Positions 11,346 through 23,149 are shown, counted from the stretch's first letter. The stretch is 64,000 nucleotides of DNA from Pseudeuparius sepicola (GCA_963920635.1 OY987299.1:18217401-18281400); one strand, 5' to 3'. Notes: generated from the sequence alone by a model not told the origin. Made by a program: numbers and translations.

Positions 11346-11689
11346 TTACTGAATCACCATGTATTTTGCCTGGGGTTTCAACAAGGCCTGTGACCTCTGA
11401 CTATTTAATAAATACACTGCCCAACAGGTGTATCCATTAATAGGGCAGGGGAAAGTAGGTACCTACCTACAAGACACAAAGTAAGAAAAAAATACATTAC
11501 GATTAAAACAATAACACAAGAAATGGTCATTCCTAATTCTAGATAAAGTAGTATTAAAAATATCTTGCTTTCTAAATTGTTACTATCATTACTCATAGAA
11601 TATAAAGGCGAGAATTTTCAAATATACCTATATGTCCTAAGCGCAGGCGCAGGCAGACTATCGAGCACAAGCACCGGGTACATTGAACC

Positions 11690-12228
11690 TTAATAATGGA
11701 GACAAGAACTTTGGACAATCAGGGCGTTAATAAATTATGTTATACATTGAGATAAGCATTTCCTTCTATCCACAAGAGAAGCAACATTAAACATTTGAAA
11801 ACCCTCTGGAGGATAGAATCCTTTTTTCTAAAAAATAAATATTTTAGAAACCGACACTGGGACAGACTTACTTAAGATATGCATCGATTGTGTACTATAT
11901 CCCGGGTTCCAAACAATGGAAGCGCACTCCAACATGGGCTTATAATAAGAGAGAAAAATAAGCTCTTCAATGTCTCAGAGAAATTTAGGTCCACTCTTTA
12001 AAAAAAATTTTTGGGAGCTTGACTGACATTCTCACAAACTCTGGTATGGAGGGTGATTGTCCTTCAAGAAAAAAAACGGGCTTCTTTTTAAGTGTGTATG
12101 ACACACATTACACCTATCTATATTGAGAATGAGTCCATCAATGAATCTACCAAATCCCCGGGAGTATCAAATCAAATCATCAGCATACAACAACGAACAA
12201 ACTGTCAAGTGTGTAGTTACTAAAATTT
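11690..12228 (-). pseudogene. LINE reverse transcriptase fragment: catalytic box to C-terminus
   Basis: On the minus strand the catalytic box reads CSLLYADDL (TATGCTGATGAT at 12188-12177). It is followed in shifting frames by C-terminal pieces typical of Jockey/CR1-type elements, YKPMLECASIVWNPGYSTQ and YPPEGFQMFNVASLVDRRK. Several stops and frameshifts make it non-functional. It is the 3' part of the same LINE copy seen at 13021-13174 and 14363-14640, displaced by insertions. About 130-140 codons expected between the last residues of the 13021-13174 piece and the YADD box are missing. Confidence 0.75.
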
Positions 12229-13020
12229 GATACAGGCATGCAAGAACATTGCAAGTTAAATTTTTGAGATTTTAACTTTTTCACATTTCAGGGGTCTATA
12301 TTTACGGGATATTTTTTGGATAAAAATACAAAACCATTCAATTTCGCATTATTTCCCCAAAATGTTTGATGTGTCATCCCATTGTATCTGACAAAATGGA
12401 CGTTTTCAGCGGTAAAAACGTAGTAAAGTTAATTACAATTCCAATAGTTTTTATAATTTACGTTATAAAGACAGTTACAATTTTGGGATTCCATTAGTTC
12501 GACTGGTAAAACATTGTAACGCTACTTACAATATTTTTGCCTGAAAAATCACAAGTTTTTATAAAGGTAGTAGCATGTTCTTACACGAAGTTTTATTGAG
12601 ACACGATACATTTACAATTGGAAAGTGAATACTTATTATGGTCTAAAATAAGTTCATTTTTCTATTTTTACCTGTTGCCATTTAATTTTTTCGTGTGTAG
12701 GTTAGGATATTATGTCTGTTTTAAGAAAGCGAATCATTCTATATGGTGTTACAATGTTTTTGCACGGAAATTGTTTAAAATCAAGTACATTCACATTGTA
12801 ACTTCTAATATTTAAAATTGTACCATAGAAAATCATTGTAAAAGACTGCAATGTTTTTACCGTAAAACTACCCACTCATCTAAAAGCCTTCTATTGAAAA
12901 AAGTACAACAAGAAGTCCATTAGTTAAAAATATATTAGCATTTTTAATAGCCAAAATTTTCAAACCTCTCTCCCGAGAACTAGACTTTTGTCAGTTACAA
13001 TGTTTTTGCATGCATGTATC
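12229..13020. mobile_element. Element C, copy 2 (no Tc1 insertion)
   Basis: Inverted-repeat ends are GATACAGGCATGCAAGAACA on the left and TTTTTGCATGCATGTATC on the right. It is co-linear with 4926-7216 except for the Tc1 insertion there. It sits inside the minus-strand LINE. Because LINE sequence is missing at this junction, insertion was accompanied or followed by a deletion. Confidence 0.7.
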
Positions 13021-13174
13021 GATATTGCGTTTATCATTTTTCTTGTGCACCAGTCTAATTTTAGAAGTTTTCCAAAGAGATGGGACAGTTCTTAGAAGTT
13101 AAGCATAAATTAAACAATATTTGGATTGGTGAGGGCAAAACAGTTGCACAATCATGAATAAGAAATACTGGTAT
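13021..13174 (-). pseudogene. LINE fragment: start of reverse transcriptase
   Basis: Read from the hAT target duplication downward, the minus strand gives VFLIHDCATVLPSPIQILFN and, after a one-base frameshift, SLWKTSKIRLVHKKNDKRNI. This is the conserved start of a LINE reverse transcriptase. Upstream coding (14363-14640) joins in frame once the hAT element and one copy of its 8-bp duplication are removed. It ends at the edge of element C copy 2. Confidence 0.8.
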
Positions 13175-14362
13175 CAGTGGCGTATCCAGGATTAATAACA
13201 AAATTCTGTTAATTTTAATGAATAAAAACAGAATAAAAACATATTTTCTTAAATAAATAAATACGGGGTGTCCAGAAATAAATGCACCAACTTGAAAAAT
13301 TAAAAAGAAAAATGGAAAATATGACGAAAAGTACATATGAACTTGGGTCTGCAGATGTTTGGTTTTCGAGATGCAGGGTGTTGAAATTGAAATTTTATTT
13401 TCGATTTTTTTAAGTAACTTTTTGAGAAGACAGAATTTTCTTGCAAAATTTGGTAGCCGGGTTTTTTTTGGAAGAGAAGTCATAATTTGGTATTATTTTT
13501 GGTTCAGTCCGGTAGAGGGCGCTGCGTACGCTATCATTATTGAATTTAATTTGCCCTAATTTTTTGGCAGTAAACGATATTTTGTGAATGTATCCTCTTA
13601 CCACACGTTTTCTAGGCAAAAAAGGTATATTTGGTGAATAACGCCAAAGGTGACCGTTTTCGAGAAATTTGCAAATTTCTGCATCGATGCAGGTGCATAT
13701 CAACACTCGTATGCAATTAAATTCAAAATAAAATTCAAATAAACAAGCACATTTACTTTTTGACAGTTTAATTAACTTGTTGTTTTTCTTGCAAGAAAGT
13801 TTTGTCGTCTCAAAAAGTTACCCTACATCTTGAAAACCAAACATCTGCGGATGTTCATATGAACCTTTCGCCATATTTTCCATTTTTCTTTTTAATTTTT
13901 TAATTTATTACGGGACACCCTGTATAACATACAAATAATTCTTCTTCGAACCAGTAAAATCTATATCACAAAATCAAGTATTGGGAGATATGGGTATTTC
14001 AGGGTACACATGTCATGAAGGAGTGTTAAACCATTCAGTCGGTTTTATAGTAAATGTTCTTTTTGGCGTGGCGGTGCTTAGGCCGGTGCACACTGTAATT
14101 GTGCAAAATATGTTTAGTAGGTTGTTTTGCCTTTACGGCGGCGCGGTCTCAAATCGACTGCACCGGTTTTAATTTCGAGAAGACAAGATGAAACAAATAG
14201 CAAATTGTAGATGTTTGATGTTCACTGCATTTTCAGATTAGGCCAGGAGGATATAATTTTTGGTATTATTAATTTTGATATTATATACCTACAAATCTCG
14301 TTTATCTCGACAGCCCTGGGGTGGGGCAATTGCCCCCTTTGCCCCCTCTGAATACGCCACTG
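13175..14362. mobile_element. hAT-type element with 8-bp target duplication
   Basis: Ends are CAGTGGCGTATCCAG and, inverted on the right, CAGTGGCGTATTCAG. The 8-bp duplication ACTGGTAT occurs at 13167-13174 and 14363-14370, as expected for hAT. A CCCCCTTTGCCCCCT tract lies just inside the right end. No transposase is recognisable. A foldback element (13264-13922) has inserted within it. Confidence 0.85.
13264..13922. mobile_element. Mariner-end foldback element nested in the hAT element
   Basis: Ends are ACGGGGTGTCCAGAAATAAA and ACGGGACACCCTGT. The inverted repeat continues inward for about 130 bp with indels (GCAGATGTTTGGTTTTCGAG / TTGAAAACCAAACATCTGC). The terminal sequence resembles the TA-flanked CAGGGTG ends of the other foldbacks. 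No transposase is seen. It must be younger than the hAT element. Confidence 0.75.
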
Positions 14363-14640
14363 ACTGGTATCATATCAGGAGCAGTCGTCATTTCGGGTTT
14401 AATTCTTTTGACTGCCGTAGTAATCTGATCACATGTAAATAATACAATGACGAAGTCAGATGACTGTGTTACAGGAGGACGTACTTTGCTATTACCGGAA
14501 GAGGGGGACGGTGTTGAAGCTGTCTCTAAATAGTTGGCAAATGAATCCACAATATCCGTGAGATTATCCAAAGAGTGATTACTCGTTGGGATCACATTAT
14601 TTGGAAGCACGCAATTATCTCATTTCAAAGAATTAACGAA
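14363..14640 (-). pseudogene. LINE fragment: linker between endonuclease and reverse transcriptase
   Basis: The minus strand reads LTDIVDSFANYLETASTP and then CDQITTAVKRIKPEMTTAPD, the conserved segment just before the reverse transcriptase in Jockey/CR1-type elements. At 14370-14363 it runs into the target duplication of the hAT element, and coding resumes in frame at 13174. The 5' boundary near 14640 is uncertain. Confidence 0.75.
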
Positions 14641-14689
14641 CGACTAAGTCTTGATACAATCGTTTCCAACTGTCCGTGTATATATGTGG

Positions 14690-15070
14690 GTGTAGATACC
14701 AGCCGCGCGCAGTGGGCCCTGCCGCGGTTGGGCCCGGTGCCGGACAATGCGCTATCATTGCAGTTTAACTGAAACCCAACACCTGCCCTCCCCCACCTTC
14801 GGGTGTCAAGAGCCCGGCCGCCGCCCATGATTTATGTGGCCCGGCCGATTTTCTGCAACGGGCCCGGCCAGAAATCGAATTTATTCAAATTCTCCAAGGA
14901 ATCCCGTGTTATTAATCGCCCGGAGGTGACTAAGAAGATTTCGGTAATAGCGTTGCTAAAGGTCCGCCTTTCGAGGTTTGCGGCCCGGGCATTACGAGTT
15001 AATTCCCGAAAAGGGCGTCTCAATAAGTTTCGAATAGGTGGATTTAATTTAATTTTATGGTGCATTAAGC
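14690..15070. promoter_or_regulatory. GC-rich island, candidate regulatory element
   Basis: GC-rich blocks (GGGCCCTGCCGCGGTTGGGC, GTGGCCCGGCCGATTTTCTG) alternate with short AT motifs such as TTATTAATCG and AATTTATTC. Long overlapping frames on both strands look like shadows of GC-rich DNA. A candidate conserved non-coding element; function inferred only. Confidence 0.35.
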
Positions 15071-15665
15071 GAGGGTGGTTCTGGGAACCTACCCTAATAC
15101 GTTTTTAAAATCGCAAGTTGGTTCCTTTAAAGTTTAAGTCGAGTTTAAGTCGTAAAAATGCAAGTTTCATGTTTTCCTAAGCAGGGACCAAACTTTACAA
15201 CGATATTGAGTTGCACTAAAAATACATTTTTTGTTAGTAATACATCAGAGTTACTTCGTTAGCATATATTCACAGCTTGTTTCATGTAGTTCTTTGTTCT
15301 TTAGAATTAGTAAAACTGTCAATTTCATATCAGTTTGTTAGATGCTAAAAAAAAATCAAAATACCCTATAGAGCTATCAGAATCTTTGAGTGTGAATTTT
15401 TTTGGTAATAAGCTCAGAACTAAATTCGTTGTCGATTTTTTGGAATCTATAAAGTTCTTAATAATCGTGTGAAACCACGCGTAGGTATCTCTTGCTGTTG
15501 CAGTCAATCGTAACCTTCTGATCTCCATATTCGGAACATTTCTATTTGGATATTTGCGAGAATACTCTCCCTCAAAGTTTCTACGTGTCTCTTATCATTT
15601 TTGATAAAGATCTTTAAAATATCACAGCATTCTTCTTTCAAAAACATTTTTTAAAACTGTAACTA
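15071..15665. other. Nothing recognised
   Basis: AT-rich, with no supported gene or repeat. Confidence 0.4.
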
Positions 15666-16024
15666 AAGTCTATCCAAGATACAGCGGCAGTGGATCAAAA
15701 CATTGGCCACCACGTGACCTATTCTCTTATTGGTCTGGCCGTCATAAAATGTCAAGTGTTTACGCGGCGAGCAGAATGCAGGGCCGGCTCTTCCCTCAGT
15801 CGAGTTTTCTGCATATTTTAGATCGGATATCGAGCAGTATATTCTGTAAATTTATTTTGCTACTTAATTTAAGGAAATTTATAAAGATCCACGAAAGTCA
15901 GAAACACAAATTTGATAATTACATGCCACTTGGAATCTCATATTTAGTCCAACTCTGGTAATCGATCGCAAGGCGGTCATGTGACTTTGTTTATATCTAC
16001 TGCCGCTGTATCTTGGATAGACTA
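15666..16024. mobile_element. Miniature inverted-repeat element (~360 bp)
   Basis: About 28-bp terminal inverted repeats read AAGTCTATCCAAGATACAGC on the left and GCTGTATCTTGGATAGACT on the right, with weaker pairing outside (CTGTAACTA / TAGTAACAG). The open frames inside have no domain. Target duplication not resolved. Confidence 0.7.
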
Positions 16025-17336
16025 TAGTAACAGCTTCAGTAAAAAAAAACAGTTTTATTATCATGGCTGACTTGATTGTCATAAATTTGGTTTTATTGTT
16101 TGGCATACTCGGATAAAACATCAGACACTGACCATGAGACCATGTATCTAGTTTAATGAAGGTTCTCTGATAAGTATCTCGGAAACGGTTGGAGATAAAT
16201 AGGTCAAATTATATATCGTTGGAATCAGAATTAAAAAAGGAATCCTATAATGGTTAATTGGAATGTGTAAATTGTAAAATAGAGAAAATCACTTTCATTT
16301 CCGCTATAACCAGAAGTTATTTCAAAAAACTAAACATTCAGGAATAATAATGGTTGCGTAGGTAAAAAATATTTTTTTTATTTTGCAAAAAAGATTTTTC
16401 GCGATAACTTTTTTACCGACCAACGTAATAAAATCCGAGTACACCATCGAATTCCCCTTAATTTTTACTACAATATAATTTTTTGAATGACGATTTTAAC
16501 CTGTACCATGATGCCAAAATTGGTTCCAAAAGTTGGTACCTTGGTACCAACCATCAGCTATACCACCGGATAGCTCTTGAAAAATTAAGATAGGAATGTG
16601 AAATCCATTTTGTTCTATCTCAACCAGTTTTGTCGCTTCAACGGTGCAAAGTAGTGAAAATTCCTATTTTCAACTCTTCGTAGCTCAGAATCACTAATTT
16701 TTAAAAATGACATAATTCAGATGTGTTTAAAATTTTCCATGGAATCCTAAAATGTAATAATATACACGGTGTACCATTTAAAAATCATATCATTTGTCAC
16801 CACACTTTCGTGGTATGTACATGCAAAAATAGTTCACTCTGAATTTATTTTTATTGCACTTTATCTGCTGTGTTCCGTTACTGTTCATTTAATTAATGTT
16901 ATTGAATAAAGTACATATTTGGTCATACTTTCTATTGTTTTGTTTTTGTATTTTAGTCCAAAAACAGTAAAATATTTTATAAAAAAAGGAGTGGTTGTTT
17001 GTATAAAAGTTTACTTTTCACACCAACCGGCACTGTGTAACTCAGCAATATAAGATTAAAGACATGCTATGAATAAAACTCACTTAATGTTTGACATTTT
17101 TGTGAAGTGAATATGAAAAATTTGCTCTATGGAAAAAATTAACAACATCTTATTAGATACTGGCCATACATACAGATAGTGTTTAATTTTAACCTTCTGA
17201 AATTTTTTAATGTTTGTATTTTTGAATCGAAACGAAAAAATGTTAAGATATAACAGACTAGGTAAGGTATACCTAAAATGCAAAAAAGATAGGTATATGA
17301 GGTATATAGACAATTTTAGAACAGCCACCCTGTATA
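16025..17336. other. AT-rich stretch without supported features
   Basis: No gene was recognised. An isolated mariner-like end sequence (ATACACGGTGTACCATTT near 16762) has no visible partner. Confidence 0.4.
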
Positions 17337-17635
17337 CAGGGTGTTCCAGCGGAAACGTAACAGGCCGGGATTTTTTTTTGAAAAACGCAAAAATATGTCA
17401 ATTTTGTTTGGCAGGGGGACATCTTTTGGCATAAAATTGATAGATCTATCTGCAACCCCCTGAGCAGGGGTTGAACCCCTTAAAATGGAAGGGGGTTCAT
17501 GTTGCACACCTTTGGAAACGTCTCTCAGTTCTCTATACACCTGCATCAGATTTTCGAAAATCGATCGACTTTTCAGAAAGATACAGCGGTAAAATGCAAA
17601 ACATTCATTTTCAATTATTGGTATTGTTAAATCTC

Positions 17636-17761
17636 CGTATTATAAACGAATGTCGACAAATTACCCCTGAAATGTTGCACAATGTTCGGCAGCGTTTTGA
17701 ACAAAATCTTTATTATTGCATGCAAGTGAATGGGCAACATTTTGAGCATTTATTACAATAA
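17636..17761 (+). pseudogene. Mariner-family transposase, C-terminal remnant
   Basis: The frame ending at 17761 finishes ITPEMLHNVRQRFEQNL...GQHFEHLLQ. This matches the usual end of insect mariner-like transposases, a helix-rich tail ending with H/QFEHLL. The catalytic DDE core upstream is absent or unrecognisable. It lies in the element with ends at 17337 and 19025 and is a degraded passenger. Confidence 0.7.
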
Positions 17762-17964
17762 AGTTTCACTTTCCTCCCGTTTATCAAATTTTCGTCAAAA
17801 TAATGTTGCTGAACCTGCTTTCTATCACTTGCGGCCCCTGAACACCACTTTCGGCTTAATCGTTTTACAATACCAGGCAATAATTAAAAATGAATGTTTT
17901 GCATTTTACTCGGTGTATCTTTTTGAAAAGTCAATCAGATTTTCGAAAATCTGATGCAGGTGTA

Positions 17965-18798
17965 GGGTAAGGTCACCCAAGAGTACGCAATCGAGAACAA
18001 TAAGTAATAGAGATTTATTCGACACACTATAAATTCCTTATTACATTTAAGAATATGTAATGCAAAGAAATATTTTTTTTTATAATTATCGACATGAGAG
18101 ATATTACATCTTTAATAAAAAAAAACAGTTTGCGTACTCTTAGGAACGAGAGCTCGAAAGAGTACGCAGTGCTGGATTTAAGAGTATGTGCTAAAAAAAT
18201 TAAAATAACAACAATATATTATTCTTGACATAAGTCACATATTTGAAAGACGCCGTGTCCGAGATAGTTGGTACAGTCCAAAGTCTATAGACTTTGGGTA
18301 CAGTCTTCGTGCCACCATGCACCTCATGAATCACACTTTTTCAACAAGTGGCAGCCCCTTTTTAATTCCTTTTTTAATAGACCTGTTTGTGCGCGCGTAC
18401 TCTTTGCATGCGTACTCTTGCGGACATGTCAACGATGATTGAATAATCTATTTAATTAAAACAGGCAACCATAATTATACACATCGTAAGCTGTGCGAAA
18501 CATGCCTATCTAAAGCCTTTTTAAGATGCACAGTCGAACAATATAGTTAAGCATTCACAGGGTAAGATACTCCTTATAGCAAAGATGCCAAAAAATTATA
18601 AAAATATGTATAAAATTGGTTAAATGCCTGTAATTCGTCGAATCGTTGACGGAGCACCACGCGACTATAATCAAAACTTGTTGTCAATTGAAGGCGTCTA
18701 CACTGAATAGCGACCTCTATCCGAATAGCATTGGAACTAATAAAAAATGCCAGTGCGTACTCTTAGGGGCTGCGTACTCTTAGGTGACCTAACCCTAG
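17965..18798. mobile_element. Nested element with repeated GCGTACTCTT motif
   Basis: The terminal repeat GGGTAAGGTCACCCAAGAG is inverted at the right as CTCTTAGGTGACCTAACCC. GTA flanks both sides (17962-17964 and 18799-18801). The other arm of the host element (about 17540-17548) supplies the empty site, TACACCTGCATC against GATGCAGGTGTA, with no insertion. GCGTACTCTT or its complement occurs at least seven times inside. A perfect palindrome CCAAAGTCTATAGACTTTGG lies near 18277. No coding sequence. Superfamily unknown. Confidence 0.75.
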
Positions 18799-19369
18799 GT
18801 ATAGAGAATTGAGAGACATTTCCAAAGGTGTGCGACATGAACCCCCTTCCCATTTCAATTTTTTGAAGGGGTTCAACCCCTGCTCAGGGAGTTGCAGATT
18901 GATTTATCAATTTCATGACAATAGATGTCCCCCTGCCAAACAAAATTGACCGCTTTTTGCGTTTTACCAAAAAAAATATTTCCCGCCCGTTATAGAGCCT
19001 GTTATGTTTCCATTGGAACACCCTGTATATACTAAATATATGGACCGTCAGGTTCATATGTTGTGTCGCCAGATGTGTTGTATTTGTATTTTAGCTGTAC
19101 AGAATTACGAGACATAATGAGGCCTGGAAATTATTCGTATATTGATCATAAACCTCCTCAACCTTTCTGTGCGGCCCATATAGAAAAATGGATCTCTGCC
19201 TATGGCCCAATAAATCAATTGACTTCACAAATCTTGTTAAACCGTAAAGTAAAAACAGCAACGATTATTTAACGTTGGCCCCTATGGAAGAGAGAAATTT
19301 ATAGCGCCAGTAAATTTCAATAAATCAGCGGGGCGACTCGACTGCAATAAATCAAATTCAAAAGGAGGA

Positions 19370-19690
19370 ATATTTTTGGACAGTGACCAAGAATCGGTAA
19401 AAATCCGCCGGCATGGCCGGCAACCGGTTTCGGGGGCCGGACGGGCCGTAAAAGTAATCCAAAACTTTCGAACGCCAAAATGCTGATGGCCATTTATTTA
19501 TATTTACAGTTCTGCCAATTCGAGATGGCAATTGTATAAAGGTGGCGACGAGGATTGTGCGTGACAAAGAGCCAGCTTAAATAAAATATAAAACTTGTCA
19601 CGCGTGAATAGCTGATAAATGGCCTTATAAATCGGGGGGCTGCGCTCTGAACTGAATACGGAGGCGGGGGACACTAGATATGGTGTGCTG
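19370..19690. promoter_or_regulatory. GC-rich island, candidate regulatory element
   Basis: GCCGGCATGGCCGGCAACCG and GGGGGCCGGACGGGCC are followed by AT-rich motifs (GGCCATTTATTTATATTTAC) and a second GC-richer patch near 19625-19670. No domain in any frame. Candidate conserved non-coding element. Confidence 0.3.
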
Positions 19691-19790
19691 ATATGGCCCT
19701 TATCCCTTATGTTAGTATCGGTTACCTGATTTTGATACACACAGTATACAAACATCTCCATTTTGGTTTTCAGTTGGTTTTGGGTACATC

Positions 19791-19866
19791 ACTAGTAACA
19801 CAGAATAAATAGTGCTACGTGCTATTTATTGGCTATACATATATTGTATATTCTGTGCTAGTAATA
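19791..19866. repeat. Small imperfect inverted repeat
   Basis: TAGTAACACAGAATA pairs with TATTCTGTGCTAGTA, and AAATAGTGC with GCTATTT inside. Confidence 0.45.
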
Positions 19867-20162
19867 ATGACCACAAGAAAAAGAATTCTGCTAAACGACA
19901 TAAAAAGGCAGTAAATAGCGTCCAAATTAAATCTATGTGATACTGATAAGTATACAAAAAAAAACATATGTTCTTTGGTCCATTTTTAACGACCTGTACT
20001 TATTTTATTAAGCGTTATATACGACTCGTACTCATATGAACTTTTTCGCTTAAAATTATATTTTTCCATCAGTTTTATTTATTACATTTTCAACGGAAGT
20101 ATATTTAATTTTTTGAGAAGAATTTATTCTTCATATAAATTTAACCTTGCAAAATAAATAAG

Positions 20163-20304
20163 GGGCGAGTTTTTAAAGTCAACACAAATACCTATGTGAT
20201 GGAATCCACCAATGCAATGTGATTGGCCGGTTCAAAAATTTCTGCACTTGTGATTGGATTGATGGATTCCGTCACATATTTTTGTTGACTTTAAAAACTC
20301 GCCC
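20163..20304. mobile_element. 142-bp miniature inverted-repeat element
   Basis: Inverted repeats of about 45 bp begin GGGCGAGTTTTTAAAGTCAA. AAG flanks both sides (20160-20162 and 20305-20307), a possible 3-bp duplication. No coding. Confidence 0.75.
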
Positions 20305-20307
20305 AAG

Positions 20308-21639
20308 ATGCCAGATAAGGCGCAGAAAAAGCAAACAGATAGTTTCCTATAATTATTGTCAAATTTTACTTTTTTTTTTCAAAAAAGTGTAGAAAAACTG
20401 CTTTATTTCCCAAAAATTTCCGCTAAAGTAAGAAGTTGTTGTTTTTTTTTAATTTATGCCCACATTCAGGGTGATTCAGTAGTCATGGTGTAAAAAATTG
20501 TAATCACACAGTGGGGGAGGCCTACTAAAAATCAAAATGTGAAAAATTGTTTTGCCAAAGTCTAAAACATGGGGGGCAAATGAACCTTTAGAACCCGAGA
20601 AAATAAATTTATGTTTTTTTTTTCGTAAATTGTTTCGACTAAACCTACTTTTAACAATGATAAATCTTATAAAACTTATGTGGAATTGCTAATTGCCGTT
20701 TTAAATAAATCTTATTTCATGATACAAAGTTGTTTTAGTTTCAGCGATTATTTGTTGTAAAACTTTCTGTATTTGCCATGTAAATAGCTTAAAAAATATT
20801 TATATCTATGGCCTGTTTACATAGCCTAGGTAAGTACTTACTTTTTTGGTGTAAGCTTAGTCCCTAAAATAGTTAAGGGATAAAACAACAAATTTTTTTA
20901 TTGGTCGAAACTGGTTGTTACAATATTTAAATGTCCCACCACATTTCTTAGCCAATATCACAAAAATGTTAAAAATGAAAAAGTAGTTAATTTAGAGTTA
21001 CATGTAATTTGAAATATTGGTAATTTGCAGATAATTTCCAAAATGTAAAGCTAGTTTCAAATGCTGAAATATATTTATTTGCGGCGATTTAGAATCAATC
21101 AAAATAAAATAAATAATGCACGCCCATGGAAACCAGCCCATAGTTTATGAAACTATCATATTCAATTAAGAAATTTTCAACAAAAACGATGTTAAAAAAT
21201 AATTATATTGGTCCTATTTACAAATAAAACAATGCACTTTATCATACTAAAAGGTAGAAGGAATTTGAAGAAGTTATATTGTGAAAAAATAAAGTTTTAG
21301 GGCATATTTCAAAGGTAGCTTGTTAAAATTTACCTGTGAAACAAAATCCCGTTCTCCTGCTTTTCACTTTTGCTTTTGCAAACAAATGCTGAACAATTCA
21401 CCAATTCACGATTATATTTTCCCCTTAATCACTGTTTACTTTTAATTCACAAATTCTCTAAATTAACTCACAACGTACTCGCTTTGTCTGCCACATATAA
21501 AATGGCCGCTGTTCAAAACAACGTAACAAAATCTATACACGGCAGGGTAGGCAGGCGCGGTGTCCTCTCTCTTTCCTTGTCTAAGGTTTTATCTATATTT
21601 TAAGGTGATATCTATAATACTAGATCATTGTTATTTTTT
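20308..21639. other. AT-rich stretch, nothing recognised
   Basis: Only a lone mariner-like end (CAGGGTGATTCAGTAG near 20468) without a partner was seen. Confidence 0.4.
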
Positions 21640-22095
21640 TAAAATTTGTGTCAAAGTCAATCTACGGCCCTGCGACCATGGCACCGACCGACACGCCACA
21701 AACCAAACGGGCCATGATCACTCATCTAGCGGCTCGCACGCAACAAACAACGAACCGTCCAACCAACCAACCGACCCATAAACAAAATGTAAAACGTGTA
21801 AAACAACGAATCACTTCGGGTGCCCTAAACGTCGCCCCATGACGTGAGAGCGAGAGTGAGGCCCAGGTAAACCGACATATTAAACAGTTGGCTTGGTCTT
21901 CAGATGTCAAGTCGATGCCCACTTCGGATGAAGAAAAAAAACTGTAGTAAATTTTCTTTTTATTATCGTTTTGTTGTCGGAGGACCGCGGCGGAGTCGGG
22001 CCCATTATTCAGGAATTTGGGAATGGGGGCCAGCCATGCGAGAAAAAGGTGATAAACGACCGCCCTTCTTTATGATTAGAATGCTGTGCGTATAA
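21640..22095. promoter_or_regulatory. GC-richer island, candidate regulatory element
   Basis: It has two parts. One is a CA/AC-rich stretch (about 21650-21880, with CCAACCAACCAACCGACC). The other (about 21960-22090) contains GGAGGACCGCGGCGGAGTCG. Three frames run through it without domains. Regulatory role inferred only. Confidence 0.3.
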
Positions 22096-22190
22096 AGGGC
22101 CAGACACTAGAGGTGTCGACGATTTTTAGTTATGAAAAATACTAATTGGTAATCGTTCCACGGCTAAGTATTAGAAAATACGTTTTATAC

Positions 22191-22376
22191 AGGGTGTCCC
22201 GAAATTAGCCTGCCATAATTTACCAAGGTGTTCTGCGCGACTCAAAAAAATCAAAAAAAAGTTCCTATAAACATGGCTTCAAAAATGGCCCCTAAAATGG
22301 GCATTTTGGCAAACGGTTTTTTTCTAAATATTTCCAGAACGAACAAAGATAAAATTCCGAAATTTGGTATTTGATG
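22191..22376. repeat. Dispersed mariner-end repeat, copy 1
   Basis: It starts ATACAGGGTGTCCCGAAATT and is repeated directly at 24359-24549 (ATTAGCCTGCCATAATTTAC, CTAAATATTTCCAGAACGA, AAATTTGGTATTTGA). Copy 1 is interrupted at 22377 by a TA-flanked element, and copy 2 is interrupted nearby by a P-like element. Confidence 0.7.
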
Positions 22377-22378
22377 TA

Positions 22379-23149
22379 GAGGAAGAGACCCAAATTTGAG
22401 ACACTTTTTTTTATAAATTCGAAATAAAATTCACCGTTAATTTGATTTTAATTAAAATTGTATTGGAATACTTGCTTAGTGTATTGACAAAACAGTGATG
22501 AATTATGAATTAAAATAGCGATCTAGACAAATTATTCAACTTAAACTTTGTTTTTGTCAATTGCCCCATAAAATAAAAGGTTGCCTAATTTGAGACAGGG
22601 TGACTAATTTGAGACATACGGACATCCCAATTACGCACTTCCTTTACATCGTCTACCATAGCATGAGAGTCCCATTTCTTGTATTTTTTGGCATCTGTAA
22701 TCAAAAAAATGAAAATATTGTTTGGGTGCCTAATTTGAGATAGTCTCATTTAACAGAACCCATTTGGTATCTCAAATTAGGAACTTTCAGTTTAAAAAAT
22801 TGACAACAGTATTTTACGTTAGTTATAAAAAAATAGTGCCAGATTTCAATAAAATATCATTAAGCAACACCTCCTATACTAACTACTACTACACATAATT
22901 TTTTTACACTTCACCTTGACTGTAAATACCAGTTTATTTACACTATCAAAAAAATTTTAGCAGTCAAATCACACCAAACGTGCTTTTGTACAGAAACAAA
23001 CGAACTGAAGCGCTCAACTACCACTTTAACACTACACCCCAGTTTATTTTAATTAGTCTAGGCTATTTCTGTTAGATGGTGTTACATATCCTTTAATATA
23101 AAGAGCTATCTCAAATTAGGCACCTATCTCAAATTTGGGTCTCTTCCTC
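22379..23149. mobile_element. TA-flanked element with TAATTTGAGA iterons
   Basis: Terminal repeats GAGGAAGAGACCCAAATTTG and its exact complement are flanked by TA (22377-22378 and 23150-23151). The motif CTAATTTGAGA or CAAATTTGAGA occurs seven times: about 22393, 22583, 22601 and 22728 in one orientation, and about 22769, 23106 and 23126 in the other. No coding potential. Confidence 0.75.

Larger units (their letters stand above)
17337..19025 (+). mobile_element. Mariner-type element interrupted by a younger insertion
   Basis: Inverted arms of about 220 bp start CAGGGTGTTCCAGCGGAAAC on the left and end GGAACACCCTG on the right, with TA at 17335-17336 and 19026-19027. The arms include GGCAGGGGGACATCTTTTGG and its near-complement, and CCTGAGCAGGGGTTGAACCC likewise. 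A transposase C-terminus lies inside, and the right arm is separated by the insertion at 17965-18798. The left TA sits in an 18-bp perfect palindrome, CACCCTGTATACAGGGTG, partly formed by flanking sequence. Confidence 0.8.
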
